Part shown: positions 25,938 through 34,838 of the stretch, one piece after another
How positions within the stretch are numbered: the stretch's first letter is position 1
Layout: every line of letters begins with the position of its first letter
Source: Phycisphaeraceae bacterium
Lineage (GTDB): Bacteria; Planctomycetota; Phycisphaerae; Phycisphaerales; UBA1924
Direction: 5' to 3'
Assembly (NCBI GenBank): GCA_020639155.1
Contig: JACKHF010000001.1
Coordinates: forward strand, 682,001-746,000
DNA length: 64,000 bases
Position numbers and translations under genes: made by a program
Notes under the pieces: model-generated
Told to the model about the DNA's origin: nothing
The model's input: the letters and a program-made list of their open reading frames with translations, nothing else
Database searches by the model: none

Positions 25938-28900
25938 TTACGGACATCCACCTGCGTAGGCGTTGCCAAAGCAGATGTAGTCAAAGATGTTCAACGTGCC
26001 ACTGCCGTCACAATCGGCCGAGTACAAGACACTGACTGGATTGCCAGCGTATGCGTTGCCAAAGCAGATGTAATCAAAGATGTTCAGTACGCTATTGGCA
26101 TCGCAGTCCGCGTAGCACGTCACCAGCAACCGGACACGATCGGCAAGGTACACAACCTCATATCTGTCCTGACCTGAAAGGCTGGGTACCTGAACATTGT
26201 CAAAGGTTCCGGTCACCGCACTTGCCGAGATGATATCGATAAAGGTCCCCCACACCGGGCCCGGGTACCCGCCAAGATGCTCGATCACCAGAGTCCCCTC
26301 GCACTCGAACGTACCGCTGCCGTTGATTCTGTCGAACTGCCCAGGCTGATCACCCCCGATTTGCATACGAACCACACTTGTCGGCTCGCAATCCACACCT
26401 CCCGATCCCAGACCAAATCGGCCAATCGCATCGCCGCCCGGATCAAGCGTGCCCTCGTTCCTGATGTTTGCGTAGAAGTTTCCGTTGCCTGAGATGGTGT
26501 GGTTCTGCCCGTGTGTGAGCACGTCGGCTGACGACTGCGCGGTGATGTACGCACGATCAAGGATACCACCCGTCGCGTTGAGCACCAGTTCGCCATTGCC
26601 ATCGAGTGTTGCCGGGTTGAGATAGATGAACAGCGTCGGGTTGGTGCCGCCACCTGAGTTGATTGCAACTGTGCCGTTATTCGTTAGCGCATCGTTGATG
26701 CGCAGCTGGCGTGAGTTCTCTACGTTCATCTGACCGAATGTTGTCACTGAGTTCAATGTTGTATTGCCACTGACAATGTTGGTCGATGTGCCAGGTTGTG
26801 CATCGATGGTTCCATGTGTGATTGTTGCGCCATTGAGTCTGATCTCGGATGGATTCGTCCCCGCGCCCTGCGCGACAACTTCACCACCACCGGTCTGATC
26901 GAGCGTGATGCCGGAAATCAGCAGAAACCCACCATCGACCGCCTCTATAGTGCCGTTGTTGGTCTTGTTGTTCGTGACAAGACCCATACCCTGCCCATCG
27001 CGATCGGCGGACACAGTCCCATTAAAGACCATGTTTGTGTAGATGTTTCCAGATCCATGAATGAGGTGGCCGGCCGATTGTGTCACAACATTGCTGGATT
27101 GAGTGTAGGAGAGGTACGCCCGATCGAGGATATTGCCGGTGGCGTTAAGCTCGATCTCGCCCGTCCCGATCAGCGTTGTCGCAGGGTCGTTAAAGCTGAG
27201 AACTGTCTGGTTGGGACCACCGTTTGAGTTCACGAGAGTACGACCATCATGGTCGAAGGCGGTGCCCAGAACGTTGAGTACCCGCGAGTTTAGAATGTTG
27301 ATCTGGCCTGTGACCTCGACGCTGTCAAACGTTGCCGTGCCATTGACAACCTCGATGGAGGTTCCATTCATTGCATCGAGATGCCCGTCAGTGATCGACG
27401 CGTTTGTCAATCTGATCTCGGAGGGATTCGTGCCCGCGCCGTCGGCCTTGATCTGGCCGGTTGAGGACTGGCTCACTGTGATCCCGTTGATGTGCAGAAT
27501 CCCGCCATTGATAGCCTCGATCACGCCGTTGTTTGTCTTGGGGGTTGTGATCATCGCAACAAGCTGCCCATCGCGATCGGCAGAAACCCGGCCATTGAAG
27601 ATCATGTTTGTGTAGATGTTGCCAGAGCCATGAATAACGTGGCCGGCCGATTGTGTCACAACATTGCTGGGTTGGGTGTAGGAGAGGTACGCCCGATCAA
27701 GGATATTGCCGGTGGCGTTAAGCTCGATCTCACCCGTGCCTGAGAGTGTTGTTGCTGGGTCATTAAAGCTGAGAACTGTCTGGCTGGAACCACCGTTTGA
27801 GTTCACAAGAACACGACCGGTGTGGTCGTACGTCGACCCCAGAATGTTCAGTGTCCGTGTGTTAGTGATGTTCACCTGGCCGGTAACTTCAACACTGTCG
27901 AGTGTCGCAGCACCGCTCACAACCTCAATGGAGGTTCCATTCATTGCATCGAGATGACCGCCGGTGACCAAGGCGTTCGACAATCTGATCTCAGAGGGAT
28001 TCGTGCCCGCGCCGTCGGCCTTGATCTGGCCGGCTGAGGACTGGTTCACTGCGATCCCGTTGACATGCAGAATCCCGCCATCAACAGCCTCGATCACGCC
28101 GTTGTTTGTCTTGGGGGTTATGATCATCGCAACAAGCTGCCCATCGCGATCGGCAGAAACCCTGCCGTTGAAGATCATGTTTGTGTAGATGTTACCAGAG
28201 CCGTGGATCACATGACCAGCCTGCTGTGTGACAACGTTGGAGCTGACGGTGTAGTTCAGATACGCCCGATCAAGGATATTGCCGCTGGCGTTGAGCACGA
28301 TCTCACCCGTGCCCGAGAGTGTTGTTGCTGGATCACCAAAGGTAATGCTTGATCCGCTTGATCCCGACAGAGAGTTGACATTGATCGTGCCATCATGATC
28401 GTACAGCGCACCACCAATGTGCAGATTTCGAGTATTTTCGACGTTGATAGTTCCGGAAACAACAGTATCGATGAGTGTTGCATTACCAGCAGTCACAAAT
28501 GCAGCTGCCGGACTGAGCATGTCGAGCGTGCCGCCGGTCAATGTCGCATTCGAAAGCCTGATCTCGGATGGATTTGTGCCTGCACCTTGCGCATACATGG
28601 CACCACCACCGGTCTGATCGATACTGATCCCATTAATGCGCAAGATCCCGCCGTTTGTCGCACCAATTGTTCCTGCGTTGGCTTTGTTGGTTGTGAACAG
28701 TTGCAGGATACCGCCATCAATATCTGCATTGATCGTTCCATTGTTGACCATCGCAACATAGATATTGCCGGATCCAAGGATCGAGTGATTGACGTCCTGT
28801 GTCAGAACGTCCGTCGAGACCCCGTACCACAGATACGCACGATCAAGAATATTGCCGGCGGCGTTGAGCGCAATCACACCATTTCCGGTCAGCAATGTGT

Positions 28901-29291
28901 CCGCGTTGAAGAACTGGATATACGAACCGTTCGCACCATTTGTGTTCACATTGATGAGACCGTTGTTGATCACCGTATCGCCGTGCGGCTGCAACGCGCG
29001 TGAGCTCCCAATTGTCAGTACCGCGTTCGCATTGCTGATCGCAAGATTCTGGATGATCGGGCTGATCGAACCAATCGTTACTATGTATCCCGACGCACCA
29101 CCGAGTGTGACATCAGCTGTCATGGAGTTTGGAACGGTCATCGGCGACCAGTTCGACGCGACGTTCCAGTTGCCGTTGCCAACATTCCACATCTGACCAT
29201 GCGCACTGCCTGCTGCAAGCATGAGCGCAGCAGCAGCTGAACAACGAATATGCGAACCCCGGAAACCAATGGGTGAATGTGTGTGCAACAT
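25938..29291 (-). CDS. Large repeat (beta-helix-like) protein with GC-type dockerin
   Basis: Protein of 1117 residues with AAGGAG before the ATG and a signal peptide ending SAHGQ. After a short G-N-W-x-x-A-x-N-W-S segment at 39-50, five units of about 190 residues follow, each marked by an ILDRAY phrase, an SGNIY phrase and, in the first four, GTNPSEIRL. Units 2, 3 and 4 are highly similar; the first and last are diverged and the last is shortened. The pattern of T/N/G-rich strands suggests a right-handed beta-helix, as in passenger or adhesin proteins. A PEP-CTERM-style closing segment, with ADRVRLLVT, precedes the complete dockerin ending GNAYAGGCP. Likely a surface structural or adhesive protein. 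Confidence 0.85.
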   Translation of the reverse strand: MLHTHSPIGFRGSHIRCSAAAALMLAAGSAHGQMWNVGNGNWNVASNWSPMTVPNSMTADVTLGGASGYIVTIGSISPIIQNLAISNANAVLTIGSSRALQPHGDTVINNGLINVNTNGANGSYIQFFNADTLLTGNGVIALNAAGNILDRAYLWYGVSTDVLTQDVNHSILGSGNIYVAMVNNGTINADIDGGILQLFTTNKANAGTIGATNGGILRINGISIDQTGGGAMYAQGAGTNPSEIRLSNATLTGGTLDMLSPAAAFVTAGNATLIDTVVSGTINVENTRNLHIGGALYDHDGTINVNSLSGSSGSSITFGDPATTLSGTGEIVLNASGNILDRAYLNYTVSSNVVTQQAGHVIHGSGNIYTNMIFNGRVSADRDGQLVAMIITPKTNNGVIEAVDGGILHVNGIAVNQSSAGQIKADGAGTNPSEIRLSNALVTGGHLDAMNGTSIEVVSGAATLDSVEVTGQVNITNTRTLNILGSTYDHTGRVLVNSNGGSSQTVLSFNDPATTLSGTGEIELNATGNILDRAYLSYTQPSNVVTQSAGHVIHGSGNIYTNMIFNGRVSADRDGQLVAMITTPKTNNGVIEAINGGILHINGITVSQSSTGQIKADGAGTNPSEIRLTNASITDGHLDAMNGTSIEVVNGTATFDSVEVTGQINILNSRVLNVLGTAFDHDGRTLVNSNGGPNQTVLSFNDPATTLIGTGEIELNATGNILDRAYLSYTQSSNVVTQSAGHLIHGSGNIYTNMVFNGTVSADRDGQGMGLVTNNKTNNGTIEAVDGGFLLISGITLDQTGGGEVVAQGAGTNPSEIRLNGATITHGTIDAQPGTSTNIVSGNTTLNSVTTFGQMNVENSRQLRINDALTNNGTVAINSGGGTNPTLFIYLNPATLDGNGELVLNATGGILDRAYITAQSSADVLTHGQNHTISGNGNFYANIRNEGTLDPGGDAIGRFGLGSGGVDCEPTSVVRMQIGGDQPGQFDRINGSGTFECEGTLVIEHLGGYPGPVWGTFIDIISASAVTGTFDNVQVPSLSGQDRYEVVYLADRVRLLVTCYADCDANSVLNIFDYICFGNAYAGNPVSVLYSADCDGSGTLNIFDYICFGNAYAGGCP
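26400..29003 (-). repeat. Five tandem ~570-bp units within the long-repeat gene
   Basis: Units of about 190 codons (573 bases between equivalent points at 27361 and 27934) occupy most of the gene. Stretches around 27030-27180, 27605-27740 and 28175-28310 are almost identical. Outer limits are approximate. Confidence 0.8.
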
Positions 29292-29551
29292 GGTGTTCTC
29301 CTTCTCAGTGCTGCCAGCGCGCAGGGCACCGCGCGACTCTCGGATCCCTCACGAACTGCAGCCTGAAAACACAGCAACACGATGGGCACGTATGCATCAA
29401 TGCCACAGCATGCGACCCGCGAGGGTGACGATTGACCGAGTGTACACGAATACCCACCGAGAACAAGGGGCACGACGCGGAGTGTCAACTGATTTCGCGC
29501 GGTGCTCACAATGAGTTATTTATCGGAATATTATGACTCACAGTGAACCAC

Positions 29552-31003
29552 TTATGGGCAGCCAGTCGCGTACGCATTGCCAAAGCAGATGTAATCAAAC
29601 ACGGTAAACAAGCTATCTCCGTCGCAGTCTGCGTACTGCTGCTGTGATGCAAATGCATTGCCAAAGCAGACATAATCAAACACATTTACCATGCCATTTC
29701 CGTCACAATCGGCGTAGCAGTGCTCGACCAATACCGCCCATTGGCGGGTCTCGCGCATCAGCGATGCTCGTGCCTGCTCGTTGCGAACCCATGGGGTGTT
29801 GTCCGTCACGACGGCTTCGAGCAGGTGCAATCCGCTTGATATCGAAAGCACCGAAAGATCGATCTGGTCTGATGTTGCGCCAGGAATCGCAACGGCATCA
29901 AGAAACCACTGCACATCAAGCGACGCGCCGACAAGGTCGATCGGATCAACGAACACGATCTCGGAACCATCCAGCACCTGGGTTGTTGGTGTGGAATCAT
30001 CAATCGGATCAACGAAAGCGTACATCTGGATGATCAACGCTTCAGCCGATGGCATATTGAACGGTCTGCCAAGATTCCGCATCAATGAGTTGTTTGACGG
30101 TCGGTACACACCAAGCTGTGAATACGACGAGCCCTCGTACGTTGACACCAGCCCGTCAAACTGCGGAAAGCTCTCGTTGAGCCAGCGGAACCACTTCTGT
30201 TGCTGGGCAAGCATGGTGGCGTTCTGCAGCTTTGACGAGTTCGGAGAACTGGGCTCGCCACCCGTGTATGTGGTGGGGCCACCATAGTTGTATTCGTCAG
30301 CAAGATTTCCAATGGAGTGGCCAAACTCATGGATCGCAACCTCGGCGGCTGAGCCATTCGCTCCCGCAACTGTGGCGAGATCGCTCGACGGATACCCGGC
30401 ACCACCATACTTGCTGGAGTTTGCCACCGCAAGCACCTGGTTTCGTCCGAATGGAGCGGTATTGGCATACTGCATCGCCTTGGACAGACTGACGCACAGC
30501 AGTCGCTCTGTCCCGTTGCACCAGAACGCCATGTCAAGCGCGGTATCACGCAGAATCCCCTGTGCTGGATCGTTGTCAACGCCGGAATCATTCGACACAA
30601 CGTCCACCCGATGCACACGAAACAGGTTCTGGTATGTTTTGAACGGTTCACGACTGAACATCGCGTTGATCGCGTTCTGTGCATGGACTGCATACGCGCC
30701 AAGCTGGCTTGTCTGGTACCCATCGCCGACGATCACGAGATCGAGTCGATTGGGCGAACTTCCGAGCATCATCTCTGGTGAAGCGCCGTTTGGCCACACC
30801 CTGACAACACCTGCAACTGCACTTGCATCAATCTCTGCGGGCTCATCTGCGCTCGTATCCATCAGCACAACGCCGCCAGCAAGCGAGCCGTCCGCCCGCA
30901 CCCAGTCGTAGTACACCTGCTCCGGATCAAAGACACTATCTGCATTCACAATACCAGCCAGAATGGTGAGAGAAAGGACACATGGAAGCAATGAAGGACG
31001 CAT
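29552..31003 (-). CDS. M64-type metallopeptidase with GC-type dockerin
   Basis: Protein of 483 residues with a signal peptide ending IVNAD and AAAGGTGA upstream. The catalytic domain opens with LDLVIVGDGYQTSQL (88-101), has the FKTYQNLFRVHRVDVVSNDSG region (121-141), and the zinc motif HEFGHSIGNLADEY beginning at H225. This combination marks the M64 (IgA peptidase-like) family. A short Ig-like segment lies before the dockerin, which is complete (CYADCDGNGMVNVFDYVC ... GNAYATGCP) though its second repeat reads DGDSLFTVFDY. Probably an exported protease. About 260 bases without a clear terminator separate it from the next gene. Confidence 0.92.
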   Translation of the reverse strand: MRPSLLPCVLSLTILAGIVNADSVFDPEQVYYDWVRADGSLAGGVVLMDTSADEPAEIDASAVAGVVRVWPNGASPEMMLGSSPNRLDLVIVGDGYQTSQLGAYAVHAQNAINAMFSREPFKTYQNLFRVHRVDVVSNDSGVDNDPAQGILRDTALDMAFWCNGTERLLCVSLSKAMQYANTAPFGRNQVLAVANSSKYGGAGYPSSDLATVAGANGSAAEVAIHEFGHSIGNLADEYNYGGPTTYTGGEPSSPNSSKLQNATMLAQQQKWFRWLNESFPQFDGLVSTYEGSSYSQLGVYRPSNNSLMRNLGRPFNMPSAEALIIQMYAFVDPIDDSTPTTQVLDGSEIVFVDPIDLVGASLDVQWFLDAVAIPGATSDQIDLSVLSISSGLHLLEAVVTDNTPWVRNEQARASLMRETRQWAVLVEHCYADCDGNGMVNVFDYVCFGNAFASQQQYADCDGDSLFTVFDYICFGNAYATGCP

Positions 31004-31194
31004 AACTCACCTTTCAGATCTTCGTGGGGTTTGACGCAGCAGTACGTCTATCCGTCCGAACTGGCAGACGGATGCAGCATATCACTTGAAACAACCCAGC
31101 ACCCATTCGTTCAATACAGAATCAATATCCATCCATATGCACTGTCGAACTCTCTTAATCCAAGGATACTTATCGGTGCATTGAGAGGGCAGGT

Positions 31195-31569
31195 TCAGTC
31201 TTCGCGTTGCATCAATCGCGCAACAAGCAGTTCCACACGCTTCACCTCTCTGGTCACAGCAACGCGTTGCATCTCCATCCAGAACCAGAGCTTGACCATC
31301 GAGACTGCAATCATGCAGACAAGGAATCCAGCAGCCCAGCCGATGAGTTCCTTTGTTCCCTCGCCCGCAAAGAAACGGATCGCGCAGAACACAGCAACGC
31401 CAAGCATCACAAATGTAAACACGAACGCGACCACGGTGGTGAACCTGTTGCTCTCGCGCAGTGTCGATAACACCATGCGATCAAGCCTGAGCCCGTCGTT
31501 GGGATCGCCCAGATCTTTCGCGTCGTTTGTGCTTAATGCAGAGCGGATTTTTTCGTCGAGATTATCCAT
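31195..31569 (-). CDS. DUF6768-like membrane protein, sigma-factor partner
   Basis: Protein of 124 residues starting MDNLDEKI at 31569, with AAAGGAGA upstream. A soluble N terminus of about 45 residues is followed by two membrane helices (about 48-70 and 77-97) and a basic C-terminal helix. The opening and layout match DUF6768 proteins as I remember them, which commonly sit beside ECF sigma factors. Here it follows the sigma gene by 13 bases, so it is plausibly its regulator. It lacks a recognisable zinc-binding anti-sigma motif, so that role is inferred from position only. Confidence 0.72.
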   Translation of the reverse strand: MDNLDEKIRSALSTNDAKDLGDPNDGLRLDRMVLSTLRESNRFTTVVAFVFTFVMLGVAVFCAIRFFAGEGTKELIGWAAGFLVCMIAVSMVKLWFWMEMQRVAVTREVKRVELLVARLMQRED

Positions 31570-31582
31570 GATGCGTCTCCTT

Positions 31583-32173
31583 TCAGAGTGAGTTTTCAAT
31601 CAACGGTTTGAGTCTGGATCGTGCTCGCATCAGCCTGGTCTTGACTGTCCCAGCGGGCACCTGCATGATGCTCGCGATCGCTTCAACACCAAGCCCATCC
31701 ATGTAATGGAACACCACAACATCGCGCAAGTCAGTCGGGAGCAGGCAGATTGCTTCACGCACTGCAATCCCGATCTCATCGCGTGTATCACCATCAGAAC
31801 GGCTTGCCTGCTCGGCAGCGCTAGCGTCGTGGCGCAGCTTGCGATGGTTCACGCGTCTGCGGACAACATCCGCGCACTTGTTCGACACGATCCGATACGC
31901 CCATGGTCCGAACAGCGCAGGATCGTTGAGCGATCGCAGCCCGCGCGCGATCCCAAGCCAAGTCTCTTGCACAACATCCAGCACACCATCATCATCGCCG
32001 AGTAGTCGCCGCGCACGACATGCCAAACGATCGGTCCATAGTCTCACGAGTTCATCTATCGCCTGCTCATCGCCCAGTTGGGCCTGCAGCACCAGAAGTT
32101 CCGAGAAGATATGGAAACGATCGCGTTGCATGACTCTTTGAGTATGGTCGCGCGCCGACCGATGGCGGTTCAT
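31583..32173 (-). CDS. ECF-type RNA polymerase sigma factor
   Basis: Protein of 196 residues from the ATG at 32173, with CAGGAG just upstream; the frame is open further. Region 2 is seen in DVVQETWLGIARGLRSL with WAYRIVSNKCADVVRRR, and region 4 in ICLLPTDLRDVVVFHYMDGL and EAIASIMQVPAGTVKTRLMRARSRL. It should direct polymerase to an alternative promoter set, unknown here. It is separated from the upstream sat gene by an intrinsic terminator and forms an operon with the small membrane protein downstream. Confidence 0.93.
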   Translation of the reverse strand: MNRHRSARDHTQRVMQRDRFHIFSELLVLQAQLGDEQAIDELVRLWTDRLACRARRLLGDDDGVLDVVQETWLGIARGLRSLNDPALFGPWAYRIVSNKCADVVRRRVNHRKLRHDASAAEQASRSDGDTRDEIGIAVREAICLLPTDLRDVVVFHYMDGLGVEAIASIMQVPAGTVKTRLMRARSRLKPLIENSL

Positions 32174-32192
32174 AGGACTCCTGAATCTTTCT

Positions 32193-32221
32193 AAGAAAAA
32201 CCCGCAGAGCTGGCTGCGGGT
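32193..32221 (-). terminator. Intrinsic terminator of sat
   Basis: An eight-base perfect stem (32221-32214 with 32207-32200) and six-base loop are followed on the minus strand by TTTTCTT. It lies 33 bases past the sat stop and isolates sat from the sigma gene. Confidence 0.9.
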
Positions 32222-32254
32222 ACAGGGAAAATCAGAACTGAACAAATGGCTGCA

Positions 32255-33454
32255 TCAGACGCCCACAGGTGTCTTCGTTGCCCACGCGATCAATACGTCG
32301 GCAACCTCCGGACGCGAAAACTCGCCAGGGGGACGCTCGCCAGCAGCGAGCATATCTCGCACCTTCGTGCCTGAGAGGAACACCTGATCGCCTTCGATCT
32401 TCGGAAACGTCTTGCCAGACACCATCCCCTGCGCCTTCTTGGAATACGCAGCATGCTCGAACTTGAGCGGCACAATGCCAACAGAGTCCTCGCAAACCGT
32501 ATCAAAGATATTCTGCGCGTCGTATGTGCCGTAATAACTGCCAACGCCAGCGTGATCGCGACCAACAATGAAGTGCGTGCAGCCGTAGTTCTTGCGAACT
32601 AGCGCATGAAGGATTGCTTCGCGAGGGCCAGCGTAGCGCATTGCTGCGGGCATCACAGTCAGGCACGTGCGTTCAGGGACAAAGTAGTTCTCGATAAGCA
32701 CGTTATAGCACTGCATTCGCACATCAGCGGGAATATCGCCGGGCTTTGTCTCGCCAACAAGCGGATGGATCAGCAGCCCGTCGCAGATCTCCTGTGCACA
32801 CTTGCACAAGTACTCGTGCGCACGATGGATGGGATTGCGCGTCTGGAACGCAGCGACTGTCTTCCAGCCTCGCTTTGCGAACTCGGCGCGCGTCTGTGCT
32901 GGTGTGAGACGATGATCAAGAAACGCTTCGGGGCCCTCGGGGTCAACGCAGACCGTCACCACGTCGATCGGTCCGGCGATGCATGTATCGCCTTCCTTCT
33001 TCACAGCTTCTGCGCCGGGATGGTTGCCATCGTCGTCTCCGGATGCATTAAAGAAGATCGTTGATTCCTTTGCACGATCGTGAGGGAAAACCTCCTCGAC
33101 AGACATCACAGCCTGCAGTGTGCCATTGGGTGCATAGAGCGCGACACGATCACCTGCCTTGGGAGCCTTCGCGCTATCAACCGAGAGCGTAATGGGGATC
33201 GGCCAAACCTGCCCAGCCGCTGGCCCGGTCGCCAGTTTCATGCTCGTGATGACCGACTTCACATCAGCCGACCCCATGAAACCTGTCAGCGGCGAGAACG
33301 CACCGATGCCGATCATCTCGCAATCGCACGACTGTTTCGCGGTCATGTCGATGCGAGGGAGCGAAGCGGCTTCCTTGACGAGCTCGTCGCGGCGTGCGCC
33401 CGTAGCGACGCGATCAACAAGATTGCCGCCGTGCGGCGCGATAAGGTCTGACAT
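32255..33454 (-). CDS. sat: Sulfate adenylyltransferase (ATP sulfurylase)
   Basis: Enzyme of 399 residues making adenylyl sulfate (APS) from ATP and sulfate, the first step of sulfate activation. Key motifs are QTRNPIHRAHEYL with the HxxH-type nucleotide site, a GRDHAGVG loop, and MRYAGPREAILHAL. It is the single-polypeptide Sat form, with no fused APS kinase; a separate cysC lies at 41889. A purine-rich site (GAAAGGGAAAG) precedes the ATG. The 5' leader contains a terminator-like hairpin, suggesting attenuation. It is divergent from a sulfotransferase, a consumer of PAPS. Confidence 0.96.
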   Translation of the reverse strand: MSDLIAPHGGNLVDRVATGARRDELVKEAASLPRIDMTAKQSCDCEMIGIGAFSPLTGFMGSADVKSVITSMKLATGPAAGQVWPIPITLSVDSAKAPKAGDRVALYAPNGTLQAVMSVEEVFPHDRAKESTIFFNASGDDDGNHPGAEAVKKEGDTCIAGPIDVVTVCVDPEGPEAFLDHRLTPAQTRAEFAKRGWKTVAAFQTRNPIHRAHEYLCKCAQEICDGLLIHPLVGETKPGDIPADVRMQCYNVLIENYFVPERTCLTVMPAAMRYAGPREAILHALVRKNYGCTHFIVGRDHAGVGSYYGTYDAQNIFDTVCEDSVGIVPLKFEHAAYSKKAQGMVSGKTFPKIEGDQVFLSGTKVRDMLAAGERPPGEFSRPEVADVLIAWATKTPVGV

Positions 33455-33484
33455 ACTTTTCTTTCCCTTTCAAAGGAGACTGCG

Positions 33485-33518
33485 AAAAACGCGGAATCGC
33501 CTGTCTCAGGCAAATCCG
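33485..33518 (-). promoter_or_regulatory. Terminator-like hairpin in the sat leader
   Basis: On the minus strand a twelve-position stem (33518-33507 with 33503-33492) with one mismatch, one wobble and a three-base loop is followed by CG and five T. It ends about 30 bases before the sat ATG. No gene on this strand ends upstream, so it is in the leader. A second inverted repeat (GTACGCG...CGCGTATAC) lies at 33548-33567. Confidence 0.55.
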
Positions 33519-33766
33519 GGCACACGCGCCAGCAATATCGAAAGGGTACGCGTCACCGCGTATACGAAAGTAATCCTAACACTCGATGCTGCCAGCAAGA
33601 ATGCGATGCCCTGCTGTCCAAGTGTAGAACCACATCCAATAGGGACAAGGTCCAGAAACACGAGCACAGGGAAAATGGATCGCTTCTGCATTCGCCGATG
33701 TATCCGCTGCTGAGAAGAAAAAGTGCGAACGCATCACACCGATTTGGATCGATAGACTGCCAGCAC

Positions 33767-34792
33767 ATGAGCACCACGTCCACAACTCCAACCCCACCAC
33801 TTCCGGCACTCTCCGGCGGCCCCATCTTTCTGTCGGGGCGCCAGCATTCCGGCAACACGGTGCTGGCGCTGATGCTTGGGAAAGCGCGGGGGTGTTACGC
33901 GCAGATCGATGAAAATGATTTCTTTGAGCGACAGTTTGAAGTCGACAATGAGCACGAACCTGCACAGCGACTCGAACTGATGATGAAACTGCTCAGGCTT
34001 GAACATGCCGAAGCAGAATCGATCATCCGATCTTCGCTGTCTGCCATGCTCCAGTCGAATCCATCAGTTGCATCGATCGATCTCTACCGAACAGCGATGC
34101 ACATCGCAACAATCGAATCTGGCAACACCTTCTGGGTACAAAAGGCAACAAGCTATATCTTCCACGTCGACACAATCTTCTCACAGATTCCCGATGCTCG
34201 TATGGTGTATCTTCTACGGAATCCGTACGACATTGTGGCTTCACGCATTCGGCGCAACCCTGGGTATGACAACGTGTGGGCGCCCACAGTTGCATGGAAT
34301 CGCGGGATCAGGATTGCACGCGACTGGTCAAAGCGCGCACCTGATCGGTTTCGAATCATGCAATATGAGCACATGGTGAACGAAGGTCAGCACTCGGTCA
34401 AAGCGTTGTGCGATGCGTTCGACATTCCGTTTACACCTGAGATGCTCGATGTCCCTCATGTAAATCAGAGCAGGGACGGGAAGTACACCCTGAGCGGCTC
34501 TGGCACCGGACTCTCAAAGTCAAGAACAAACAAGTACATTGAGACATGCACACCTGCGCAGCTGCATGCGGTCGATTCGATCATCGACATGGAGGCGGTG
34601 CAGGAGTTCTACCCTGATCTGCCGCATCGTGTTTCGCCACCAAAACTCCGCTTGCAGGACAGAATGTCATCGCGATGGTTGCGCATCATCGGCCCAGTCA
34701 GGTTTCTGAAGGAGAAAGTTGTGTTTCATCGACAGATGGGGGCAAGCTGGACGTACATCCTCCGCAGACTTGTGCTTCGCGCACGAGGGTAA
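33767..34792 (+). CDS. Sulfotransferase family protein
   Basis: Protein of 341 residues if it starts at the ATG at 33767; an in-frame ATG at 33698 is possible and neither has a clear ribosome-binding site. The PAPS 5'-phosphosulfate loop is FLSGRQHSGNTVLALML, a variant of GxPRSGTT with RQHSGNT. The 3'-phosphate-binding stretch is RMVYLLRNPYDIVASR, followed by WNRGIRIARDW and IMQYEHMV, all sulfotransferase features. The acceptor, probably glycan or surface polymer, is unknown. It is divergent from sat, consistent with a local sulfation pathway. Confidence 0.87.
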   Translation: MSTTSTTPTPPLPALSGGPIFLSGRQHSGNTVLALMLGKARGCYAQIDENDFFERQFEVDNEHEPAQRLELMMKLLRLEHAEAESIIRSSLSAMLQSNPSVASIDLYRTAMHIATIESGNTFWVQKATSYIFHVDTIFSQIPDARMVYLLRNPYDIVASRIRRNPGYDNVWAPTVAWNRGIRIARDWSKRAPDRFRIMQYEHMVNEGQHSVKALCDAFDIPFTPEMLDVPHVNQSRDGKYTLSGSGTGLSKSRTNKYIETCTPAQLHAVDSIIDMEAVQEFYPDLPHRVSPPKLRLQDRMSSRWLRIIGPVRFLKEKVVFHRQMGASWTYILRRLVLRARG

Positions 34793-34838
34793 TGCTGGTT
34801 GCATATGTGTGACAAGAACACATCAGCGCGTCTCAAGC

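Noticed and set aside
11382..31003. Dockerin DNA repeats as a possible CRISPR array or mobile repeat
   Set aside because: The repeats are coding, in frame at the 3' ends of genes, kilobases apart, with no regular spacers.
3395..31072. A 16-bp identical sequence (CGAACTGGCAGACGGA) at 3395-3410 and 31057-31072
   Set aside because: A single shared 16-mer is about what chance gives in a window this size, and the contexts differ.
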